The translations under genes and the position numbers were made by a program. A DNA stretch of 64,000 bases. Origin: RPQJ01 sp963762315. Lineage in GTDB: Bacteria > Pseudomonadota > Gammaproteobacteria > Steroidobacterales > Steroidobacteraceae. Below, piece after piece: positions 16,629 through 25,215 of this stretch (position 1 is its first letter; every line of letters starts with the position of its first letter). The stretch covers positions 637,564-701,563 of the forward strand of contig CAVXKO010000006.1 in NCBI GenBank assembly GCA_963762315.1, read 5' to 3'. The notes under the pieces were generated by a model. It saw only the letters and a program-made list of their open reading frames with translations, had not been told where the DNA came from and did no database searches.

Positions 16629-17843
16629 ATGATCAGCACCGAACGCATCCTCCTCCCTGCCCTCCTGGCCTCGCTGGCCCTCGCCTTCGCCGGTTGTTCA
16701 AGGAAGGAAGGGACGGCACCCGCACCGGCCGCCGCAACTCCGACAGCCTCGGCCGCGCAGGCTGCGCCGACGACCTCGATCCCGCCTCCGCCGCAGTTGC
16801 AGGCGCGAAGCTTCATCGTCATGGACGAGGGCAGCGGCCGCGTGCTGGCCGGACTCGAACCGGATTCGCGTCAGGAGCCGGCGAGCCTCACCAAGCTGAT
16901 GACCGCCTATGGCGTGTTCAAGGCGCTCAAGGAAGGGCGCATCAAGCTGACCGACAACGTCACGATCAGCGAGCACGCCTGGAAGATGGAAGGCTCGAAG
17001 ATGTTCGTCGAGGTGGGCAAGCAGGTCTCGGTGGAGAACCTGATCCAGGGCATGATCGTGCAGTCGGGCAACGACGCGACCGTCGCGCTCGCCGAGCACG
17101 TCGCGGGCACGGAACCTACGTTCGTGCAGATGATGAACAACTACGCGAAACAACTCGGCATGACGGGCTCGCACTTCATGAACGCCGCGGGCATGCCGGA
17201 TCCCGAGCACTACATGACGGCGCGCGATGCCGCGCTCCTCGCGAGCGCGGTCATCCGCGAGTTCCCGCAGTACTACAAGTGGTATTCGCAGCGGGAGTTC
17301 ACCTGGAACGGCATCACGCAGCAGAACCGCAACGGCTTGCTGTGGCGCGACCCGACCGTCGACGGAGTCAAGACCGGCCACACGGAAACGGCGGGCTACT
17401 GCCTGATCGCTTCGGCAAAGCGCGACGGCATGCGCCTCGTCTCCGTCGTCATGGGCACCGACTCGATGAAGGCCCGCGAGGACGCCAGCTCCGCTCTGCT
17501 CAACTACGGATTCAACTTCTACGAGTCGAAGCTCGTCTACGCCGCCGGCACGCCGCTCACGAAGGTGAAGATCTGGAAGGGCGCCGCGCCCGAAGTCGCC
17601 CTGGTGCTGAAGGACGATCTCTACGTCACCAGCCAGCGCGGTCACGCGAGCAGCGTGAAGGCCGAGTTCGAGTTGCCGGAATCGGTGATCGCCCCGCTCG
17701 CCGCGGACAAGCCGATCGGCAGGACCAGGATCATGGTGGACGGCGCCGAGATCGCCGCGCACGACCTCTATCCGCAGCAGGCTGTGCCGGCCGGCGGGTT
17801 CTTCCGCCGTGCCTGGGACACCGTGCGCCTGTGGTTCCACTGA
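16629..17843 (+). CDS. dacC: D-alanyl-D-alanine carboxypeptidase (PBP5/6 type), possible lipoprotein, 404 aa
   Basis: Trims the terminal D-Ala of peptidoglycan pentapeptides in the periplasm. All three serine-transferase motifs are present: SLTK with Ser86/Lys89, SGN in IVQSGNDATV and KTG in GVKTGHTETAG. A C-terminal PBP5 beta domain and an amphipathic membrane-anchoring helix (FFRRAWDTVRLWFH) follow. Unusually, the N-terminus ends in LAFAGCSRKEG, a plausible lipobox, with a Pro/Ala-rich linker after it, so the protein may be lipidated as well as anchored at its C-terminus. The start ATG at 16629 was chosen because it gives this signal; the long upstream frame is an mltB shadow. Confidence 0.93.
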   Translation: MISTERILLPALLASLALAFAGCSRKEGTAPAPAAATPTASAAQAAPTTSIPPPPQLQARSFIVMDEGSGRVLAGLEPDSRQEPASLTKLMTAYGVFKALKEGRIKLTDNVTISEHAWKMEGSKMFVEVGKQVSVENLIQGMIVQSGNDATVALAEHVAGTEPTFVQMMNNYAKQLGMTGSHFMNAAGMPDPEHYMTARDAALLASAVIREFPQYYKWYSQREFTWNGITQQNRNGLLWRDPTVDGVKTGHTETAGYCLIASAKRDGMRLVSVVMGTDSMKAREDASSALLNYGFNFYESKLVYAAGTPLTKVKIWKGAAPEVALVLKDDLYVTSQRGHASSVKAEFELPESVIAPLAADKPIGRTRIMVDGAEIAAHDLYPQQAVPAGGFFRRAWDTVRLWFH

Positions 17844-17844
17844 G

Positions 17845-18728
17845 ATGGCGGCGCCGTTCCCGACCGCGTGGCTGAACGGCGAGTTCCTGCCCCTCTCCGA
17901 GGCGCGGGTCTCGCCGCTCGATCGCGGCTTCCTGTTCGCGGACGGCGTCTACGAAGTCGTCCCCGTCCATCGCGGGCGGCCTTTTCGCCTGCGCGAGCAC
18001 CTCGTCCGGCTCGATCGCAGCCTCGACGCGATCCGCATTGCGCACCCGATGAGCCACGACGAGTGGAGCGGCGTGCTGGGCGAACTGGCCGCGCGCGCCG
18101 GCGCACCCGAACAGCTGCTGTATGTGCAGGTCACGCGCGGCGCGGAATCCGGGCGCAACCACCTCTTCCCGCCCGCGGGCACGCCGCCCACCCTCTTCGC
18201 GTTCACGGGACCGTATCCCCCGCCTTCGGCCGAGACGCTGGAGAAGGGCCTGGCGGCCGTGACGCTGCAGGACATCCGCTGGGACCGCTGCGACATCAAG
18301 TCGGTGGCGCTGCTCGGCAACGTGTTGCTGCGCCAGGAGGCGCAGGACAAGGGCGCGTCGGAAGCGCTGCTCGTGCGAGACGGACGAGCTGATGGAAGGC
18401 TCGTCGAGCACGGTGTTCATCGTGACCCGAGGCGTCCTGGCCACGCCGCCCGACAGCCACCACATCCTGCCGGGCACCTCGCGCGATGCGATCGTCGATC
18501 TCGCGAAGGACTGGCGGCCGGTCGAGAGCCGGCCGATCGCGGTATCCGAGCTCGGCACACTGCGACGAGGTGTGGATTGCTTCCGCGGGCCGCGGCGTAC
18601 TGCCGGTGACGCGCATCGACGGTCGGCCCGTCGGCGACGGGAGACCGGGCCGCGCGTGGCAGGCCATGTATGCCCGCCTGCAGCGTCACCTCGACGACAT
18701 CGCCGGCACGCCGGCGCTTGCGCCATGA
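17845..18728 (+). CDS. dat: D-amino acid (D-alanine) aminotransferase, frame broken twice
   Basis: Fold-type IV PLP transaminase. Segment 1 (from ATG 17845) shows the WLNGEFLPLSEARVSPLDRGFLFADGVYE-type start of the family and the lysine block WDRCDIKSVALLGNVLL with the PLP lysine. Segment 2 resumes one base later near 18381 with ELMEGSSSTVF, and segment 3 one base later again near 18565 with DEVWIASAGRGVLPVT. Removing one A near 18381 restores a family-like RDGELMEGSSS junction. Corrected length is about 293 aa, normal. It lies 1 bp after dacC and overlaps ybeD by 4 bp. The typical position next to dacC supports a role in supplying or recycling D-Ala/D-Glu. Confidence 0.85.
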
Positions 18729-19000
18729 CCGACGCGCCGCGCGAGGAAACGCTGTTCGAGTTTCCCTGCGACTTCCCGATCAAGATCATGGGGCAGGCGA
18801 CGGACGAGTTCCGCAGCCTGGCGCTCGGCATCGTGACGAAGCACTTCGGCGAGCTGGCGCCGGATCACATCGAGGAGCGGGCGAGCAGCAACGGGCGCTA
18901 TCTCTCGTTCACCTGCACCGTGCGCGCCGAGAGCAAGGCGCAGCTCGACGCCGTCTACCGCGAACTCACGTCCTGCCGCCAGGTGCTGGTCGCCCTCTGA
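18725..19000 (+). CDS. ybeD: YbeD-like DUF493 family protein, 91 aa
   Basis: Small ferredoxin-like alpha/beta protein of the DUF493 family, often found between dacA and lipB. Diagnostic stretches are LFEFPCDFPIKIMG near the N-terminus and SSNGRYLSFTCTVRAES in the middle, with the C-terminal LTSCRQVLVAL. It starts in an ATGA overlap with the transaminase gene. Its last 46 bp overlap the 3' end of lipB on the other strand. A role in lipoate metabolism has been suggested only from gene neighbourhood. Confidence 0.92.
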   Translation: MTDAPREETLFEFPCDFPIKIMGQATDEFRSLALGIVTKHFGELAPDHIEERASSNGRYLSFTCTVRAESKAQLDAVYRELTSCRQVLVAL

Positions 19001-19630
19001 TCGAGGCCGAGCGCCGCCGTCAGGTGCGGCGCCAGGGCCAACGCCACGGCATGCAAGTCCGACGGTCCGCCGAGGTCCGCCAACTGCGTCATCTCGAGCC
19101 CCTCGTAGCCGCAGGGATTGATGCGCCCGAACGGCTCGAGGTCCATGGCCACGTTGAGCGCGAGCCCGTGGTACGAACGGTTCTTCCTGATGCGCAGGCC
19201 GATGCTCGCGAGCTTGCGCTGCCCGACGTACACGCCCGGCGCCTTGCGATCGCCCCGCGCCTCGATGCCCCACTCGGCCGCCGTCTCGATGACGGCACGC
19301 TCGATGCCCTCGACGAGCGCGCGCACGCCGAGCCCGTGACGCTGCGAGGCGCAGCAGCGGATACACGACGAGCTGACCGGGGCCGTGATAGGTGACTTCG
19401 CCGCCGCGGTCGATGTTCACGACGGGAATGTCGCCGGTCGCGAGCAGGTGCTCGCGCCTGGCGTTCATGCCCATCGTGAAGACGGGCGGATGCTCGAGGA
19501 ACCAGATCTCGTCGGCCGTGTCGTCATCGGCCATCTCGGTGCGGCGCTGCATGTCGCGCCAGGTCGGCTCGTAGTCGGCCCGCCCGAGCCAGCGCAGGGC
19601 GATGTCGGACTCGGGGAGATGCTCGGCCAT
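18955..19630 (-). CDS. lipB: Octanoyltransferase (lipoate biosynthesis), frame broken
   Basis: Transfers octanoate from acyl-ACP to lipoyl domains. The N-terminal part (ATG 19630) shows FLEHPPVFTMG and the RGGEVTYHGPGQLVVYP signature. The C-terminal part, one base out of frame, carries the acyl-binding lysine block RKLASIGLRI, HGLALNV and the catalytic cysteine in RINPCGYEG. The join is near 19345; dropping one A from GCAGCG gives a smooth LLRLARHGLGVRALVEGI. Corrected length is about 224 aa. The order is lipA then lipB on the minus strand, facing ybeD, whereas many relatives have ybeD-lipB-lipA in one direction. It feeds the GcvH of this window. Confidence 0.88.
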
Positions 19631-19638
19631 TGCGCCGT

Positions 19639-20685
19639 TCAGCTGCGAACGGCGATGCCGCCCTCGCCGAGGCCTGCGTTGTTGCGTGCCAGCGCCTGCT
19701 CGGCGCGGTAGCTCGAGCGCACCAGCGGACCGGCCACGCACTCGAGGAAGCCTAGCGAGAGCGCGTACTCGCGGTACGCCTCGAACTCGTCGGGGCGCAC
19801 GAAGCGCTCCACTGCGAGGTGATTCACGGTCGGGCGCAGGTATTGCCCGAGAGTCAGGATGTCCACGCCGGCTGCGCGCAGGTCGCGCAAGGATTCGCGG
19901 ATCTCGTCATCGGTCTCGCCAAGGCCGAGCATCAAGCTGGTCTTCACGAGCACTTCCGGGCGGTGACGCTTCGCGTGTTCGAGCACGGCGAGTGTCTGCT
20001 CGTAGGACGCGCGCGCGTCACGCACCGGATGGGTCAGGCGGCGCACCGTCTCGACGTTCTGCGCGAACACGTCGAGGCCGCTGTCCACAACTTTCTCGAC
20101 GTCCGTGAGCACGCCCTGGAAGTCGGGCGTGAGCGCTTCGACAGCCGTTTGCGGATTCAGTGCCTTGATCTCGCGCACGCACGCGGCGAAGTGCGCCGCG
20201 CCGCCGTCGCCCAGGTCGTCGCGGTTCACCGACGTGAGCACGACGTACTTGAGCTTCATCAACTGCACGGTGCGCGCAGCATTGCCGGGCTCCTCGGCAT
20301 CGAGCCAGCCGCGCGGATTGCCGGTGTCCACCGCGCAGAAGCGGCACGCCCGCGTGCACACCTCGCCCATCAACATGATCGTGGCGGTGCCGGCGTTCCA
20401 GCACTCGCCGATGTTGGGGCACTTGGCTTCCTCGCACACGGTGGCGAGGCGATGCTCGCGGACCGTCTGCTTGACGCTCTCGAAGCCGCGGCCGGCCGGC
20501 ATGGGTGCGCGCAGCCACGTCGGCTTGCGGGCGACGGGCGCGGGCTCGCTCGCGGCCGCCTTGATGCCGTCGCGGATGGCCGTGAAGCCCTGGGGCGTCA
20601 CGTACTTCTCGCCGCTGCGGCGCGCGGTTTCCTGGCCGGGTGCGGCGGGCTGGGTGACGACGGGTATGCCCTTGAAATCGCTCAT
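19639..20685 (-). CDS. lipA: Lipoyl synthase (radical SAM), 348 aa
   Basis: Inserts two sulfurs into octanoyl-lysine on lipoyl domains. Both Fe-S cysteine sets are visible: the auxiliary cluster CEEAKCPNIGEC and the radical-SAM motif CTRACRFC. Further family blocks are LTSVNRDDLGDGGA, KTSLMLGLGE and the C-terminal PLVRSSY with the cluster-ligating serine. A 65-residue N-terminal extension is typical of proteobacterial LipA. It is followed by lipB after 8 bp, so the pair is an operon. Confidence 0.97.
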   Translation of the reverse strand: MSDFKGIPVVTQPAAPGQETARRSGEKYVTPQGFTAIRDGIKAAASEPAPVARKPTWLRAPMPAGRGFESVKQTVREHRLATVCEEAKCPNIGECWNAGTATIMLMGEVCTRACRFCAVDTGNPRGWLDAEEPGNAARTVQLMKLKYVVLTSVNRDDLGDGGAAHFAACVREIKALNPQTAVEALTPDFQGVLTDVEKVVDSGLDVFAQNVETVRRLTHPVRDARASYEQTLAVLEHAKRHRPEVLVKTSLMLGLGETDDEIRESLRDLRAAGVDILTLGQYLRPTVNHLAVERFVRPDEFEAYREYALSLGFLECVAGPLVRSSYRAEQALARNNAGLGEGGIAVRS

Positions 20686-20786
20686 GTCGGTCGCGTTAGT
20701 GGCGCGGGCGTGAATTGTACGGCGTCGGGCGCGCTGCGCGCTGTCGTTGGTCGCGGATTGAGAATTCGTTCGGGGCGCTCACGCGA

Positions 20787-20927
20787 CTACGGAGGACCAG
20801 ATGGGGCTGCCGGGAGGGGGCCCGCGCGGACGCCGTGAACCCATCCATGGGGGCTCCCGCCGCGGCGTCCATGCCGCGGAGGGCCGCGCGAACCCCCTCC
20901 CGGCAGCCCTCGGTGGGCTCTCCGTAG
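20787..20927. repeat. Large nested palindrome, copy A of an intergenic repeat
   Basis: Three nested inverted-repeat shells: outer CTACGGAG (20787-20794) with CTCCGTAG (20920-20927); middle GGGCTGCCGGGAGGGGG (from 20803) with CCCCCTCCCGGCAGCCC (to 20909); inner GGACGCCG (from 20828) with CGGCGTCC. The core reads GTGAACCCATCCATGGGGG then GTCCATGCCGCGG, a motif I have seen as a dispersed intergenic element in gammaproteobacterial genomes (from memory, unverified). It lies upstream of lipA and downstream of murU and holds no gene. Confidence 0.75.
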
Positions 20928-21019
20928 CCAAGTGTGGATCTCGCGGAACGGGCGCAACGGATTCAGCGCAGGACACCCCGACGCCACCGCGCCGCCGGCT
21001 ACGGAGAAACAACGAGGGC

Positions 21020-21119
21020 GGACCGGATCGAATCCGCCGGGCCGTCACGCGCCATGGACGGCGCGTGCGGAGCCTACAGGGACGTACTTGCGGCGTCCCG
21101 GCGGATTCTGATCCGGTTC
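21020..21119. repeat. Nested palindrome, copy B, opposite orientation
   Basis: The core CATGGACGGCGCG...GGAGCCTACAGGGACGTACTTGCGGCGTCC aligns with the reverse complement of copy A's core (CATGGACGCCGCG...GGAGCC...ATGGATGGGTTCACGGCGTCC, written here with gaps). It is flanked by its own 22-bp imperfect inverted repeat (CCGGATCGAATCCGCCGGG at 21023-21041 and its near-complement at 21098-21117). It ends about 22 bp beyond the murU stop. The 20,686-21,141 gap holds these two repeats and no supportable gene. Confidence 0.7.
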
Positions 21120-21141
21120 GCCCCGTCTTCTTCTCCGACGT

Positions 21142-21848
21142 TCAACGAAGACCGCCGGAATCGCGACGCGCTACTGCGCCGCGCAAGCGCCGATCGAGCG
21201 CCGCGAGCCGCTCCGGCGTCCCGATGTCGAGCCAGTCGCCGTCGAAGAGCTCCGCACTGACCCGACCCTCGCGCGCCGCGGCTACGCAACAACGGCGCGA
21301 GCTTGAAGATGCCGTCCTGGCAACCGTCGAACAGCGCCGGGTGGTACAACCCGATGCCCGAGAACGTGTGGCGCTCGCCCGCCTCGCCTTCGACCATGCG
21401 CCCGCCACTCAGCACGAAATCACCCCGCTCGTTGTGCTGGCGGATTCGGCACGAGCACGAGGTGTGCGAGGTCGCCCGGCTCAAGTCGCTCGCGCAACTG
21501 CGCGTAGGGGTACGTCGTCCAGACGTCGCCGTTCAGCACCATGAACGGGGACGGGCCGAGCAGCGGTAGCGCGCGGAATATGCCGCCGCCCGTTTCGAGC
21601 GGCTCCGGGCCTTCCTCGCTGTAGCGGATCTCGATGCCGTACCGCGAGCCGTCGCCGAGCGACCCGCAGATCTGCTCGCCGAGCCACGACAAGTTGATCA
21701 CCACTTGCGAATATCCCGCCGCTGCGAGGGCATGCAGATGATGCTCGATCAACGCCCGGCCTCCCACGTCGAGCAGCGGCTTCGGCCGCGTCAGCGTGAG
21801 CGGCCGCATGCGCTCGCCGCGACCGGCGGCGAGGATCATCGCCTTCAT
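21142..21848 (-). CDS. murU: N-acetylmuramate alpha-1-phosphate uridylyltransferase (MurU type), frame broken twice
   Basis: Nucleotidyltransferase of the anhydro-MurNAc recycling route that bypasses de novo UDP-MurNAc synthesis. It starts at ATG 21848 with the signature MKAMILAAGRGERMRPLTLT and the lysine block RPKPLLDVGG; metal and sugar motifs FMVLNGDVWTT follow. The frame shifts near 21433 (extra A in CCAGCAC) and near 21297 (extra A in GTAGCC), after which GDFVLSGGRM and ELFDGDWLDIGTPERL continue the family. Corrected length is about 234 aa. It overlaps amgK by 4 bp. Both breaks are net +1; the protein is otherwise undegraded. Confidence 0.85.
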
Positions 21849-22901
21849 CCGCGCGCGACCGGCGGCGCGCCTTCGAGTTGCGCGATCACGGCGGGCAGCA
21901 CGCGCCGCTCGATGAACTCGCCGAGCGCCGCGAAATCCGCATGGCGCGCGCACGAACCCACGGCGTACTGGAGCGTGCGCGGAATGTCGGCGAGGTATCC
22001 CGCCTTGCCGTCGCGATGCCACAGGCGCGCGAAAATGCCGCCCACCTTGAGGTGGCGCTGCACGCCGACGAGGTCGAACCAGCGCAGGAACTCAGCATCG
22101 TCACGGCCCGTGTCGAGCCCGGCCGCCGCAGCGCGGCGACGATAATCGAGCGCCCACGCGGCCACCCGCGACTGCGGCCAGGCGATGTAGCTGTCGCGCA
22201 GGAGCGAGACGAGGTCGTACGTGAGCGGGCCGCGCACGGCGTCCTGGAAGTCGAGGATGCCGGGGTTGTCGCCCGGGCAGACCATCAGGTTGCGCGAGTG
22301 GTAGTCGCGATGCACGAACACCTGCGGCAGACCCAGGCAAAGCGCCACCAGCGCGTCGATCGCTCGAGGCCAGCATCTTCGCCTCTGCATCGGTCATCGC
22401 GAGCCCGAGGTGCCGCGCGAGCAGCCAGTCCGGAAAGAGGCTCATCTCGAGGCGCAGCAGCTTTTCGTCGTACGGAGGCAGCCGGCGCGAATGCGCGTCC
22501 CCGCGCGACTGGATCCGCACCAGCGCATCGAACGCGTCCCCGTACAGCGAATCCGCCTGGCCGTCCTTCGCCAGTTCCGGCAGGTACATGCGCGTGCCGA
22601 GGTCGGTCATCAACAGGAAGCCGTGGCGGGCATCGCGCTCGAGCACGCGCGGCGCGTTGACGCCGATATCGCCGAACATCGCGGCCACCTGCAGGTACGG
22701 GTCGACGTTCTCCTTGTCCGGCGGGGCATCCATCACGATGCGGGTGGCGCCGTCGGCGAGGGAGACGCGGAAATAGCGCCGGAAGCTCGCATCGGCCGAA
22801 GCGGGCGCGAACGAATAGCCGGCGAGGCCGAGATCGCGTTGCAGCCAGTGGTGGAGCAGGTCGAGTCGCGGGTCGGCGGTGCCAGGTCGGTGATCGTTCA
22901 A
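21845..22901 (-). CDS. amgK: Anomeric MurNAc/GlcNAc kinase (AmgK-like aminoglycoside phosphotransferase), frame broken
   Basis: Cytosolic kinase that phosphorylates MurNAc at C1 before MurU. The N-terminal lobe shows DASFRRYFRVS, APPDKENVDPYLQ and LLMTDLGTRMYL; the C-terminal lobe, one base out of frame after about 22366, shows the catalytic loop VFVHRDYHSRNLM and the metal aspartate in GILDFQDA. Dropping one T near 22366 gives KMLARAIDALVAL. Corrected length is about 351 aa. The only plausible start is the TTG at 22901, so the true start is uncertain. It is divergent from lptD, as in Pseudomonas, and forms an operon with murU. Confidence 0.83.
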
Positions 22902-22938
22902 GAGGGCCCCGGAAAGTCGGATACGGGCAATGGGCGCG

Positions 22939-22950
22939 CAATTATAATTG
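22939..22950. promoter_or_regulatory. Palindromic -10 region shared by amgK and lptD
   Basis: The perfect 12-bp palindrome CAATTATAATTG contains a consensus TATAAT on both strands (plus 22943-22948, minus 22942-22947), in the 54-bp gap between divergent starts. On the plus strand the lptD ATG begins 7 nt after the hexamer, about where transcription should start. No strong -35 was found for either direction. Confidence 0.55.
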
Positions 22951-22955
22951 CGGAA

Positions 22956-25214
22956 ATGACGAGGACGCCGACCGTTCGCATCGATCCGCCGCTCCGGGGA
23001 CGGCTGAGCCTGCTCGTCGCGGGCCTGCTGGCCGCCCATGCGGCTCAGGCGGTCGATCCGCAGAGCGCACCGGCACGCTCGCTGTCCTGCGGCACCGCCC
23101 TCCCCACCGATCCCCGGCTGGAGGAACTGCTGCGGGCCGACCCCGATGACCCCCGCATCGACGTCACCAGCGACTCGGGCACGCTCGACCGCGAAGGCGC
23201 GGCGCAACTGCGGGGCAACGTCACGATCCGCATGGGGCAGAGGCTGCTCACGGCGGACGAGGCCGAGATCGACGCCAGCAAGCGCAGCGCACAGCTGCGC
23301 GGCGACGTCGAGTACCTCGATCCCCAGTTGCACGTCACGGGCCAGGGCGGCTCTTTCCAGGGCGATGCCGGGGGCGAGTTCGAAGGCGCCGAGTTCGAGC
23401 TGCTGGACCGGTCCGTGCGCGGCGCCGCGAAGGATGCCAACCTGCGCCAGGACGGCACGATCGACCTGAGCGGGGTGAGTTACACGGCCTGCCCCAAGGG
23501 CAACGAAGACTGGCGGCTGGCCGCGGGCGAGATCTCGATCGACCAGGAGACGCGCCTCGGCACGGGCCGCAACGTGCGGCTCGAATTCATGGGCGTGCCG
23601 ATCTTCTACACGCCGTGGATCTCGTTTCCCGTGGGCGACCAGCGCAAGTCGGGCCTGCTGTTCCCGACCATCGGGTCGAGCAGCAGGAGCGGCACGCTGG
23701 TGGCGATCCCCTGGTACTGGAACATCGCCGAGAACTACGACGCGACCTTCACCGCGCGCTGGTACTCGGACCGCGGCTTCCGCATCGATCCGGAGTTCCG
23801 CTACCTCACCGAGCGCAGCCGCGGCATTCTCGACGGCGAATACCTTCCGCACGACGACCAGACAGGCGAAGCGCGCAGCTTCGTCTCGCTGCGCCACGTC
23901 ACGCGCTTCGAGTCGCAGACACGCCTGGTGATCGACGCGGCGAACGTGAGCGACCTCGACTACTTCGAAGACTTCGGCATCGGCTTCGAGGGCACCAGCG
24001 TCACGTTCCTCAATCGCCTGGCGGAACTGCGCCACCACACCGACCACTGGTCGCTGCGGGCCCGCGCGCAGGACTACCAGGTGATCGACCGCGAGCTCGC
24101 GGACCCGGATCGCCCCTACTCGATCCTGCCGCAGTTCACGGCCGTCGGCCGCTGGCGCGACCTGCCGGGAGGCCTGTCCGCGAGCATCCTCGGCGACGTC
24201 ACGAATTTCCAGCGCGACCTCGGTCCCGACGGCGTACGCATGGAGGCGAATCCATCGCTCGAATGGCGTATCGACCGCAAGGGCGCATTCGCCGCCGCAG
24301 GCGCCGGCTGGGACTACATGCAGTATGCACTCACCGACAACCCGGGCGGCCCGGACTCGCCGAGCCGGTCGGCGCCGATCGTGAGCCTCGACGGCGGCTT
24401 CGTGTTCGAGCGCGCCGCGGGTGCCAAGGGCCAGAAACTGCAGACGCTCGAGCCGCGCATGCTGTACCTGTACGTTCCCTACCGCAACCAGGACGACCTG
24501 CCGGTGTTCGACACCGGCGTTCCGGACCTGAATCTGGTGCAGCTGTTCCGCACCAACCGCTACGTCGGCAGCGACCGCCTCGGCGACGCGAACCAGGTCA
24601 GCTTCGGCGTGACCACGCGCCTGCTCGATGCCGGCCGCGGCCGCCAGTACCTGAGCGCCACGCTCGGCCAGGCGTTCTACTTCGAAACGCCGCGCGTGCG
24701 CCTTCCCGACGAGCCGGTGCGCGACCGGTCGACGTCCGACGTGGTCGCGGAACTCGAACTGGCGGCTTTCAAGAACTGGAACGCGCGCTTCGGCTACCAG
24801 TGGAATCCGGACCAGACGCGGACCGAGAAGTCCGAGGTGTTCGTCCAGTACCGGCCCGCTTCCGATCGCGTGGTGAACGTCGGGTATCGCTTCCGCCACG
24901 ATCTGCTGGAACAGTTCGACATGTCGGCGGCCTGGCCGATCACGCAGCAGTGGCGCGGCTTCGCGCGCTGGGTCTACTCGATCAGCGAGCAGAAGTCGCT
25001 GGACCAGTTCGTGGGCCTCGAGTACTCGTCCTGCTGCTGGGCCCTGCGGCTGGTCGGCCGCAAGTTCGTCAGCAGCCGGACAGGCGCCTCCGATACGTCG
25101 ATCGGCCTGCAGCTGGAACTCAAGGGACTGTCCAGTGTCGGAGTGGACAACGAAGCTTTCCTGCGCGATGCGATTCGTGGATACTCCGCGCTCCCGCCCG
25201 ATTCCCGGTCCTGA
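22956..25214 (+). CDS. lptD: LPS-assembly protein LptD, 752 aa
   Basis: Outer-membrane barrel that places lipopolysaccharide on the cell surface. A signal peptide is present (cleavage near HAAQA-V). The N-terminal OstA beta-jellyroll (TSDSGTLDREGAAQLRGNV, about residues 65-190) includes the KDANL and YTACPKGNEDW region with the disulfide-type cysteine; the barrel follows, with FYTPWISFPVGDQRKSGLL, and ends in SSCCWALRLVGRK with the conserved adjacent cysteines. The ATG at 22956 has no room for a ribosome site after its TATAAT. First gene of lptD-surA-pdxA-rsmA. Confidence 0.96.
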   Translation: MTRTPTVRIDPPLRGRLSLLVAGLLAAHAAQAVDPQSAPARSLSCGTALPTDPRLEELLRADPDDPRIDVTSDSGTLDREGAAQLRGNVTIRMGQRLLTADEAEIDASKRSAQLRGDVEYLDPQLHVTGQGGSFQGDAGGEFEGAEFELLDRSVRGAAKDANLRQDGTIDLSGVSYTACPKGNEDWRLAAGEISIDQETRLGTGRNVRLEFMGVPIFYTPWISFPVGDQRKSGLLFPTIGSSSRSGTLVAIPWYWNIAENYDATFTARWYSDRGFRIDPEFRYLTERSRGILDGEYLPHDDQTGEARSFVSLRHVTRFESQTRLVIDAANVSDLDYFEDFGIGFEGTSVTFLNRLAELRHHTDHWSLRARAQDYQVIDRELADPDRPYSILPQFTAVGRWRDLPGGLSASILGDVTNFQRDLGPDGVRMEANPSLEWRIDRKGAFAAAGAGWDYMQYALTDNPGGPDSPSRSAPIVSLDGGFVFERAAGAKGQKLQTLEPRMLYLYVPYRNQDDLPVFDTGVPDLNLVQLFRTNRYVGSDRLGDANQVSFGVTTRLLDAGRGRQYLSATLGQAFYFETPRVRLPDEPVRDRSTSDVVAELELAAFKNWNARFGYQWNPDQTRTEKSEVFVQYRPASDRVVNVGYRFRHDLLEQFDMSAAWPITQQWRGFARWVYSISEQKSLDQFVGLEYSSCCWALRLVGRKFVSSRTGASDTSIGLQLELKGLSSVGVDNEAFLRDAIRGYSALPPDSRS

Positions 25215-25215
25215 A

